Below, piece after piece: positions 1 through 5,313 of a stretch of 5,313 nucleotides of DNA (positions are counted from its first letter, which is position 1; each line of letters begins with the position of its first letter). The position numbers and the translations under genes are program-made. This stretch comes from Hungatella sp. UBA5982 (lineage in GTDB: Bacteria; Bacillota; Clostridia; Lachnospirales; Lachnospiraceae), in contig DJBG01000087.1 in NCBI GenBank assembly GCA_002429965.1, forward strand, positions 2,340 through 7,652. The letters run 5' to 3'. Below the pieces are notes generated by a model that was given only the letters and a program-made list of their open reading frames with translations, did no database searches and had not been told where the DNA came from.

Positions 1-731
1 GCATTGCTCACTGCTTCCACTCCCGTGAGGGCCGAACATCCGGAAGAAAAGGCCCGGAGGAGAAGAAACAGGGAAATAGTTCCGGCTCCGCCTGCAACAG
101 GCTGCATATTTTCAGAATAATGAACCGGTGGTAAATTCCCCGTTATAAGCTTTAAAAAACCGGTTACAATAAGTATCAGCATGATAATGATAAATACATA
201 AGTAGGAGCTCCGAAAAGCTTGGAAGACTCTTTCATTCCCCTTAAATTAAGGAGTGTAATTACGCATAGAAAAAGCAGGGCAAACAACAGGCGGTAATCA
301 GCAAACTCCGGAAAAGCGGAAATAAGGGCTGCCGTTGCCGCAGAAAGGCTGACTGCTACCGTCATCACGTAATCAATGATCAGGGCAGATGCAGCTACCA
401 TTGATGAGCCTCTTCCAATATTTTCAGAAGATACGATATAGGCGCCTCCGCCGTTAGGGTAGTTTGCAATAATCTGCGAATAGGAAAAAGCCAAAACTAA
501 AAACAGCAGTATGATCGGCAAAGTGATATACCCAAGGTAATGAACCGCCGACAGTCCCAGGACAGGAGCCAGAACTAGCAGCATTTCTTCAATTGCGTAC
601 GCCACTGAAGATACCGCATCACTTGCCATAATGGGTACTCCCCAAAGGATCCCCATCTTTTCTCCTTCCAGATCATTGTTTTTCAATGTATTTCCCAAAA
701 ATATATTTTTTATCTTTCTTTTTGAGTGCAT
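1..731 (-). CDS. KimA/YdaO-like APC-superfamily permease, probable potassium importer (C-terminal part missing off the window edge)
   Basis: This is a membrane transporter of the amino acid-polyamine-organocation superfamily. 243 complete codons are visible, with no in-frame stop; the family is usually about 600 residues, so the rest lies beyond position 1. The translation starts MHSKRKIKNIFLGNTLKNND and lines up with Bacillus subtilis KimA as I recall it: ASDAVSSVAY (residues 36-45), NGGGAYIVSSENIG (93-106), DYVMTVAVSLSA (120-131), LNLRG (161-165) and SSGCSALTGVEAVSN (229-243). Hydrophobic stretches at about 49-84, 110-160 and 176-196 are membrane segments. Residues corresponding to those reported to line the K+ sites in KimA appear kept: Asp38, Tyr45, Tyr121, Thr124, Ser128, Thr236 and Glu239. 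That mapping is from memory. The ATG is chosen because AGAGAGGA lies about 9 nt upstream and the KimA start aligns. It has its own promoter and a leader of about 80 nt. Family membership is confident; potassium rather than amino acid as substrate is inference. Confidence 0.88.
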   Translation of the reverse strand, partial: MHSKRKIKNIFLGNTLKNNDLEGEKMGILWGVPIMASDAVSSVAYAIEEMLLVLAPVLGLSAVHYLGYITLPIILLFLVLAFSYSQIIANYPNGGGAYIVSSENIGRGSSMVAASALIIDYVMTVAVSLSAATAALISAFPEFADYRLLFALLFLCVITLLNLRGMKESSKLFGAPTYVFIIIMLILIVTGFLKLITGNLPPVHYSENMQPVAGGAGTISLFLLLRAFSSGCSALTGVEAVSN

Positions 732-761
732 ATCCTAATTTCCTCTCTGTTACATTATCTT

Positions 762-839
762 TCCATAAATTTAGTATTGCCAGATATCTGAATAATAAAT
801 AAAAATATTCCTGATGAATCATAGGCTTAAATTTATGGA
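762..839. repeat. Inverted pair of 11-mers flanking the permease promoter start region, candidate operator
   Basis: CCATAAATTTA at 762-772 and its exact reverse complement TAAATTTATGG at 829-839 are separated by 56 bp. The second copy fills most of the spacer between -35 and -10, and the first sits in the untranslated leader. Each contains the palindrome TAAATTTA. Because one arm is upstream of the predicted start of transcription, the pair cannot fold as an RNA hairpin from this promoter. A DNA-level role, such as binding of a repressor, is the more natural reading, but AT-rich chance is not excluded. Confidence 0.4.
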
Positions 840-846
840 TTGTCAA
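818..846 (-). promoter_or_regulatory. Sigma-A promoter of the KimA-like permease
   Basis: On the minus strand a perfect -35 TTGACA (846-841) is followed by exactly 17 bp and then TATGAT (823-818), a five-of-six match to the -10 box. Transcription would begin near 811, giving a leader of about 80 nt before the ATG at 731. The promoter lies beyond the purL terminator, so the permease is an independent unit. The 17-bp spacer contains one arm of an inverted repeat. Confidence 0.8.
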
Positions 847-903
847 GAGCAGATACCTCCTTCCAGCCGTTAAAAAGTGTTACAATTTTAAGTCGTATAA
901 AAC

Positions 904-950
904 AAAAAACGTTTCTTCCTGGGATGCTGTCCGCAGAAGAAACGTTTTTT
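904..950 (-). terminator. Intrinsic terminator downstream of purL, structurally bidirectional
   Basis: A stem pairs 904-918 with 936-950 without mismatch around a 17-nt loop. The core is CGTTTCTTC against GAAGAAACG, and its outer part is an A6/T6 tract. Read on the minus strand it begins about 57 nt after the purL stop codon and ends in a run of six T followed by GTTTTAT. The symmetric A and T tracts would also let it work on the plus strand, but no plus-strand gene approaches it here. Confidence 0.88.
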
Positions 951-1007
951 ATTTTATAATGTTCCGGGTTACACAAATTATTACTGCAAGCAATGAGCGT
1001 ACTCTGC

Positions 1008-4000
1008 TCACCGGAAATATTTCACGCCGGATTCAAAAATCTTCATATCCTGTTCTCCGTAAATGTTCATGGCTACCGATTCGCCGCGGCGCTCAGAATG
1101 AGCCATCTTGCCCAGAATCCGCCCGTCAGGGCTTGTAATGCCCTCGATTGCCATGTAGGAGCCATTGGGATTCCAGCACTCATCCATCGTAGGACAGCCC
1201 TTGTCATCCACATACTGGGTAGCCACCTGACCGTTATCAAACAGCCTCTTTATCCATTTCTCTTCTGCGACAAATCGACCTTCACCGTGGGAAGCCGGAT
1301 TGCAATAAACGCCGCCTAATTCAGTCCCTGAAAGCCACGGCGACTTATTGGTCACCACCTTTGTATAAACCATCTTGGAAATATGGCGGCCAATGGTATT
1401 CATCGCCAGCGTGGGGGAATCCTGCCGTTGCTCTGTGATCACGCCTTCCGGCACAAGCCCCAGCTTGATGAGAGCCTGAAATCCATTGCAGATCCCCAGC
1501 ATCAGTCCATCCCTTTCATTTAACAGCTTCCCAATTTCCTCTTTGATCACCTGGTTCCGGAATAAGTTGGCAAAGAACTTGGCAGAACCATCCGGTTCAT
1601 CACCGGCGGAAAATCCTCCGGGAAACATGACGATCTGGGCTTTGGATATTTCCCTGCGGTATACTTCCACGGATTCTCTGATATCCTGGGCCGATAAATT
1701 CCGGAATACCTTTGTCACCACATTGGCGCCAGCCCTATCAAAGGCCCTTTCGCTGTCATATTCACAATTTGTACCAGGAAACACCGGTATGAATACATTT
1801 GGCTTTGCCACCTTGTTCCTGCAAACGTAAATATCCTTTGTCTCATAAAGCTTCTCCGAAACAGAAGCCTTCTCTGTTCCTGATTCCACGGGGAACACAT
1901 CTTCCAGTGGCTTTGACCACACTTTTAAGGCCTCATCAATGGCAATGGCTGTACTGCTGTATGCAAACACGCCTGTATCCGTGACTTCACCGATAACGGT
2001 ATAGGAAACCGCCAGTTCCCCAAGTTTTCCTTCCGGAACTTCACATACCACATCTCCCCAGCCGGCCTTAAAGAAATCTCCCGGGTCTACATTGTGCCCG
2101 ATCCTTATGCCCATCCGGTTTCCAAAAGCCATCTTGCTGACCGCCTCACAGATCCCATGGCCCTCTATGGCATAGGCGGATATAATGCGGCCTGCGCAGA
2201 TATCCTCAAACAGCGCTTCATACCCCTTCATAACCTGGCTGTATACCGGAAGATCATAGGAATCCCTTTCAATCCGGAATACTGCAATCCTGCTTCCCGC
2301 CTTTTTAAATTCCGGTGTAATGACATGCTTCCGGTCTGCAACATCCACGGCAAAGGAAACAAGTGTCGGCGGTACATCAATGTCACGAAAGGTGCCTGAC
2401 ATGCTGTCCTTTCCTCCGATGGAAGGAAGGCCAAATCCAATCTGGGCGCTGTATGCCCCAAGGAGGGCGGAAAATGGCTGGCTCCAGCGAGCCGGATCCT
2501 CTGTCATCCTGCGGAAATACTCCTGGAAGGTAAAACGGATCCTTCTGTAATCACCGCCTGATGCCACAATTTTGGCAACAGAGGACAATACTGCATATAC
2601 TGCACCGTGATATGGGCTCCAGCTTGATAAATAGGGATCAAAGCCGCAGCTCATCATGGTTACGGTATCGGTCTTTCCATGAAGCACCGGAAGCTTTGCC
2701 ACCATGGTCTGAGTCTCTGTCAGCTGATATCTGCCTCCATAGGGCATGAACACGCTTCCAGCCCCTATGGAACTGTCAAACATTTCCACAAGCCCTTTCT
2801 GGGAGCAGACATTTAAATCAGAAAGCAGCTTCAGCCAGGCCTCCCTGGTATCAGAAATCTCCGGTCTCATAAACGCGCGTGTTTCTCTGTCAGGAACTTC
2901 CACAACAACTGAGGCCTCCTGATGAGCCCCATTGGTATCAAGGAATGCCCGGCTGATGTCCACAATGGTCTTTCCTCTCCAATTCATCACAAGCCTTGGT
3001 TCTTTCATAACTACTGCTACTGCCACTGCCTCCAGGTTTTCTTCTGCTGCATAGGCCAGGAACCGGTCCGCATCTGAAGGATCAACCACAACCGCCATGC
3101 GTTCCTGGGATTCGGAGATGGCAATTTCCGTGCCGTCCAGTCCCGCGTACTTCTTGGGCACCTTGTCCAGATCGATCCGCAAGCCGTCTGCCAGCTCTCC
3201 TATGGCAACCGACACGCCTCCTGCACCAAAGTCATTGCATTTCTTAATGAGCCTGCTCACTTCTTCCCTTCGGAACAGACGCTGTATCTTTCGTTCTGTG
3301 GGTGCATTCCCCTTCTGGACCTCTGCACCGCATGTCTCAATGGAAGCTTCCGTGTGGACCTTGGAGGAGCCGGTGGCTCCGCCGCAGCCGTCCCGTCCGG
3401 TACGGCCCCCAAGGAGAATGACCATGTCCCCAGGATCCGAAGTCATCCGGATGACATTCTTTCTTGGGGCAGCTCCTATGACAGCGCCTATTTCCATTCT
3501 CTTTGCCACATAATCCGGGTGGTAAATCTCCTTCACATACCCAGTTGCCAGACCGATCTGGTTACCGTAGGAGCTGTAGCCGTTTGCAGCGCCTGTTACG
3601 ATCTTTCTCTGGGGAAGTTTTCCCTTTAATGTTTCGCTTAATGGTCTTGTAGGGTCAGCCGATCCGGTTACCCGCATAGCCTGATATACGTAGGTACGAC
3701 CGGAAAGGGGGTCACGGATCGCTCCTCCAAGGCAGGTGGCCGCACCGCCAAAAGGCTCGATTTCCGTAGGATGATTGTGGGTTTCATTTTTGAAATTCAC
3801 CAGCCACTCTTCTTCCTCACCGTCAATCAGGACCGGGACAACAATGCTGCAGGCATTGATCTCATCGGATACCTCCAGATCCTCCACCTTTCCCTCCATG
3901 CGAAGCTTCTTCATCGCCAGGAGGGCCAGCTCCATAAGGCATACAAACTTGCCGCTCTTTTCCTTTAAGACCACCTCCCGGTCTGCCAGGTACTGCCTGT

Positions 4001-4757
4001 AAGTATCCTCAATGGGCTTGCGGTAATCTCCTTCTAAAAACGTTACATCCCTTAATTCCGTCTGAAACGTGGTATGGCGGCAGTGATCCGACCAATAGGT
4101 ATCCAGAACCCTTATCTCTGTCATGGACGGGTCTCTCTGCTCTGCCTCTTTAAAGTAATTCCGGATATGGAGAAAATCCTTAAAGGTCATTGCCAGATTT
4201 AAGGACTCGTACAATTCCTTTAATTCATCTTCTACAAGGTCCGTAAAACCATGAAAAACGATGACATCTTCAGGAGTCTCAAACATTGCAGAAAGAGTTG
4301 CCGGCTTTCTTTCATCTGCTTCCCTGGAATCCACCGGGTTTATGCAATAGGATTTGATGTCGGCAATCTGTATTTCTGTAAGAGCGCCGGAAATCACATA
4401 GGTGGCTGCGGACCTGATCACAGGCTCTTCATCCTCTTTTAAAAGCTTCACACACTGCTCCGCGGAGTCAGCCCGCTGGTCAAACTGGCCCGGCAGGTAT
4501 TCAACGGTAAAAACCACATCCCCGTCCTTCTTCGGAAAAGCCTCTTCATAAACCTCATCCACAGGAGGCTCTGAGAAAACAGCGGTAAGAGCCGGCCCAT
4601 AGACTTCATCGGACAGAGCCTCCATATCATAGCGGATCAGCACCCTCACACCGGTCACCGCATTGATACCAAGATATCCTGCGATTTCCTCTCTTAATTC
4701 ATTTGCCTTTACAGCATAGGCCGGTTTTTTCTCAACATACACTCTTCTTACACTCAT
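1008..4757 (-). CDS. purL: Phosphoribosylformylglycinamidine synthase (FGAM synthase), single-chain PurL with fused glutaminase domain
   Basis: This cytoplasmic enzyme catalyses the ATP-dependent amidation of FGAR to FGAM with glutamine as ammonia donor, the fourth step of de novo purine synthesis. The protein is 1249 residues, full length for the fused form. In order it has an N-terminal PurS-like region (about 1-145); a linker with DTYWSDHCRHTTF (219-231); a first synthetase half with ETHNHPTEIEPFGG (325-338), GGATGSSKVH (459-468), NDFGAGG (508-514) and SESQERM (548-554); a second half with LPSIGGKDSMSGTF (777-790); and a PurQ-like class I glutamine amidotransferase from about 985. In the last domain VFPGTNCEYDSERAF (992-1006), MFPGGFSAGDEPDGS (1044-1058) and GICNGFQ (1088-1094) are visible. 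The nucleophile is Cys1090, and His1220 and Glu1222 in AHSER complete the triad. The start was set by AAGGAGG five nt upstream of this ATG; an in-frame ATG 27 nt further upstream (4784) lacks a ribosome site. The stop is TGA. No damage to the frame or key residues was seen. Confidence 0.98.
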   Translation of the reverse strand: MSVRRVYVEKKPAYAVKANELREEIAGYLGINAVTGVRVLIRYDMEALSDEVYGPALTAVFSEPPVDEVYEEAFPKKDGDVVFTVEYLPGQFDQRADSAEQCVKLLKEDEEPVIRSAATYVISGALTEIQIADIKSYCINPVDSREADERKPATLSAMFETPEDVIVFHGFTDLVEDELKELYESLNLAMTFKDFLHIRNYFKEAEQRDPSMTEIRVLDTYWSDHCRHTTFQTELRDVTFLEGDYRKPIEDTYRQYLADREVVLKEKSGKFVCLMELALLAMKKLRMEGKVEDLEVSDEINACSIVVPVLIDGEEEEWLVNFKNETHNHPTEIEPFGGAATCLGGAIRDPLSGRTYVYQAMRVTGSADPTRPLSETLKGKLPQRKIVTGAANGYSSYGNQIGLATGYVKEIYHPDYVAKRMEIGAVIGAAPRKNVIRMTSDPGDMVILLGGRTGRDGCGGATGSSKVHTEASIETCGAEVQKGNAPTERKIQRLFRREEVSRLIKKCNDFGAGGVSVAIGELADGLRIDLDKVPKKYAGLDGTEIAISESQERMAVVVDPSDADRFLAYAAEENLEAVAVAVVMKEPRLVMNWRGKTIVDISRAFLDTNGAHQEASVVVEVPDRETRAFMRPEISDTREAWLKLLSDLNVCSQKGLVEMFDSSIGAGSVFMPYGGRYQLTETQTMVAKLPVLHGKTDTVTMMSCGFDPYLSSWSPYHGAVYAVLSSVAKIVASGGDYRRIRFTFQEYFRRMTEDPARWSQPFSALLGAYSAQIGFGLPSIGGKDSMSGTFRDIDVPPTLVSFAVDVADRKHVITPEFKKAGSRIAVFRIERDSYDLPVYSQVMKGYEALFEDICAGRIISAYAIEGHGICEAVSKMAFGNRMGIRIGHNVDPGDFFKAGWGDVVCEVPEGKLGELAVSYTVIGEVTDTGVFAYSSTAIAIDEALKVWSKPLEDVFPVESGTEKASVSEKLYETKDIYVCRNKVAKPNVFIPVFPGTNCEYDSERAFDRAGANVVTKVFRNLSAQDIRESVEVYRREISKAQIVMFPGGFSAGDEPDGSAKFFANLFRNQVIKEEIGKLLNERDGLMLGICNGFQALIKLGLVPEGVITEQRQDSPTLAMNTIGRHISKMVYTKVVTNKSPWLSGTELGGVYCNPASHGEGRFVAEEKWIKRLFDNGQVATQYVDDKGCPTMDECWNPNGSYMAIEGITSPDGRILGKMAHSERRGESVAMNIYGEQDMKIFESGVKYFR

Positions 4758-4762
4758 GATTT

Positions 4763-4769
4763 CCTCCTT
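4763..4769 (-). promoter_or_regulatory. Ribosome binding site that decides the purL start
   Basis: AAGGAGG on the minus strand lies five nt before the ATG at 4757-4755. It falls inside the longer open frame that begins at 4784, so that upstream ATG, which has no purine-rich site before it, is unlikely to be used. The protein therefore begins MSVRRVYVEKK. Confidence 0.85.
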
Positions 4770-4826
4770 GCAAAAACTCCCCATGGTTTATCCGGACAGG
4801 AACTTCCCTGTTAATCTCGTATATCC

Positions 4827-4856
4827 ATCATACCACAGAATACATAAATTAGAGAA
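4827..4856 (-). promoter_or_regulatory. Probable purL promoter with extended -10
   Basis: On the minus strand TGGTATGAT (4835-4827) is an extended -10 element (TGn followed by a five-of-six -10 box). The best -35 candidate is TTCTCT at 4856-4851 with an 18-bp spacer, a weak match. Initiation near 4820 would give a leader of about 62 nt, too short for a guanine or other purine riboswitch, and no conserved purine-aptamer sequence was seen. The weak -35 suggests reliance on the extended -10 or on an activator. Confidence 0.5.
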
Positions 4857-4958
4857 ATTAATATATCTTATGTTATTAATCAGTATAGTTAATATTATTG
4901 ATTCCATCTGCTGTCAGAAATCATCAGCCTGCCTTATGTATCACCTGGTCCTTCTTAC

Positions 4959-4988
4959 TTTCGACGCATTTCGACAAATTTCGTCATT
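4959..4988 (-). promoter_or_regulatory. Three tandem, helically phased Spo0A-type boxes
   Basis: Three 10-bp units begin at 4959, 4969 and 4979 on the plus strand: TTTCGACGCA, TTTCGACAAA and TTTCGTCATT. Read on the minus strand they give CGTCGAA (4966-4960), TGTCGAA (4976-4970) and TGACGAA (4986-4980). The Spo0A box is TGNCGAA, so two match at all seven positions and one at six, all in the same orientation and exactly one helical turn apart. Spo0A dimers are known to bind tandem boxes with 10-bp spacing. The array ends 14 bp before the -35 of the plus-strand promoter and lies about 125 bp upstream of the purL -10, so the plus-strand gene is the likelier target. Confidence 0.65.
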
Positions 4989-5002
4989 TTTTATAAAAAT
5001 AC

Positions 5003-5031
5003 TTGAAAATTTAAAAAATTTGAACTATAGT
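5003..5031 (+). promoter_or_regulatory. Sigma-A-type promoter of the right-hand gene
   Basis: TTGAAA (5003-5008) and TATAGT (5026-5031) are each five-of-six matches to consensus and are separated by 17 bp. Transcription would start near 5038, leaving a leader of about 30 nt. The surrounding DNA is very AT-rich, with A and T tracts at 4986-5000 and 5007-5020 that could act as an UP-like element. The Spo0A-type boxes sit at about -79 to -50 relative to this start. Confidence 0.7.
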
Positions 5032-5050
5032 AATAAAAGATTTTTTTATA

Positions 5051-5056
5051 AAGGAG
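5051..5056 (+). promoter_or_regulatory. Ribosome binding site of the right-hand gene, long spacing
   Basis: AAGGAG lies 11 nt before the ATG at 5068, slightly more than usual. The only other in-frame candidate, a GTG at 5056, overlaps the site itself, so ATG 5068 is preferred. Confidence 0.7.
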
Positions 5057-5067
5057 TGCTAGATTTT

Positions 5068-5313
5068 ATGGATCTTCATCAGCAATTAAAGGACTTATCC
5101 CAAAAATATTCATTTGAAAACGTCCGATTAAAGAAAGAGGAACAAAGTCCCTATCTGGAGGTATGCCTGCAGCTTCAAGAGGAACACATTGAAAAGTTCA
5201 TTGAAAAAGCCGGGCAGATTAACTCTATTGTGGAATCCTGCGCCAATATGGTCAGTATCTTTGACGATTCCGCTTCAAAAGAAGTACTTATGCAGACTTC
5301 CCTGCGCTGCGCT
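5068..5313 (+). CDS. Unrecognised protein, N-terminal 82 residues only
   Basis: The frame opens at ATG 5068 and stays open to the window edge, so the protein is truncated by the window and not by a mutation. It begins MDLHQQLKDLSQKYSFENVR and later contains EEHIEKFIEKAGQINSI and ANMVSIFDDSASKEVLMQ. I do not recognise a family. The visible part is soluble in character, rich in Lys, Glu and Gln, with no signal peptide or membrane segment. Stretches at about 1-14 and 36-62 look like amphipathic helices. Two cysteines (residues 33 and 58) and one near the end (81) follow no metal-binding pattern. It is a real gene by the promoter, the ribosome site and the ordinary codon use. The upstream Spo0A-type boxes suggest, but do not prove, control at entry into stationary phase or sporulation. 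Confidence 0.75.
   Translation, partial: MDLHQQLKDLSQKYSFENVRLKKEEQSPYLEVCLQLQEEHIEKFIEKAGQINSIVESCANMVSIFDDSASKEVLMQTSLRCA

Larger units (their letters stand above)
732..1007. other. Intergenic region between purL and the permease
   Basis: These 276 bases hold, from right to left, the purL 3' end and terminator, a short AT-rich stretch with an isolated AAGGAGG (863-857 on the minus strand), the permease promoter and its leader. The leader also contains a perfect 10-bp palindrome CAGATATCTG at 781-790. No RNA gene or riboswitch consensus was seen. Confidence 0.6.
4758..5067. other. Divergent intergenic region between purL and the right-hand gene
   Basis: About 310 AT-rich bases contain the purL ribosome site and promoter on the left and the Spo0A-type boxes, sigma-A promoter and ribosome site of the plus-strand gene on the right. 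The middle (about 4860-4955) holds no open frame, stable hairpin or recognised regulatory site. Confidence 0.7.

Noticed and set aside
781..790. Perfect 10-bp palindrome CAGATATCTG in the permease leader
   Set aside because: It is short, has no room for a loop as RNA, and is expected by chance at a modest rate; it gives no clear regulatory meaning by itself.
904..950. The long perfect hairpin as a small-RNA or attachment site
   Set aside because: Its position just after the purL stop and its T-tract fully explain it as an intrinsic terminator.
3097..3513. Open frame of 138 codons on the plus strand, along with other plus-strand frames between 993 and 4442
   Set aside because: All lie antisense to purL, which is intact and has every expected motif. 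Their translations are low-complexity mirror products without a domain or ribosome site.
4758..4784. Upstream ATG extending purL by nine residues
   Set aside because: There is no Shine-Dalgarno sequence before 4784, while AAGGAGG lies just upstream of the ATG at 4757 and overlaps the extension.
4758..4820. Purine (guanine) riboswitch in the purL leader
   Set aside because: The predicted leader is about 62 nt, and I see no conserved aptamer core or terminator hairpin in it.
4860..4905. AT-rich stretch with repeated TTAATAT/ATTAAT-like words as an iteron or origin element
   Set aside because: The repeats are imperfect, unevenly spaced and typical of AT-rich intergenic DNA; no DnaA boxes or replication gene are nearby.

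Overview
The window looks like chromosome of a spore-forming Firmicute of the Clostridia, most likely the family Lachnospiraceae. The evidence is a single-chain 1249-residue PurL of the clostridial type, a KimA-like potassium/amino-acid family permease, strong AGGAGG-type ribosome binding sites, AT-rich intergenic DNA between moderately GC-balanced genes, and a cluster of Spo0A-type boxes. The genus assignment is inference only.

Layout. Positions 1-731 hold the 5' two-fifths or so of a minus-strand APC-superfamily permease that runs off the left edge. It has its own strong sigma-A promoter (818-846) with a curious pair of inverted AT-rich 11-mers. Positions 904-950 form an intrinsic terminator for the next gene. 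Positions 1008-4757 (minus strand) are purL, a complete fused FGAM synthase; its start is set by a Shine-Dalgarno sequence just upstream, and an extended -10 promoter lies about 70 bp before the start codon. Positions 4758-5067 are an AT-rich divergent intergenic region. It holds the purL promoter on one side and, on the other, three helically phased 10-bp repeats that match Spo0A boxes, followed by a near-consensus sigma-A promoter. Positions 5068-5313 (plus strand) are the first 82 codons of an unrecognised protein that runs off the right edge.

The three genes do not form an operon. purL and the permease lie in the same direction but are separated by a terminator and an independent promoter; the right-hand gene is divergent. 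purL makes an intermediate of de novo purine synthesis, and the permease probably imports potassium. In relatives both may connect to nucleotide signalling (c-di-AMP), but nothing here shows co-regulation. No tRNA, rRNA, CRISPR array, insertion sequence or phage feature was seen. The most interesting signal is the triple Spo0A-box array in front of the unknown right-hand gene.
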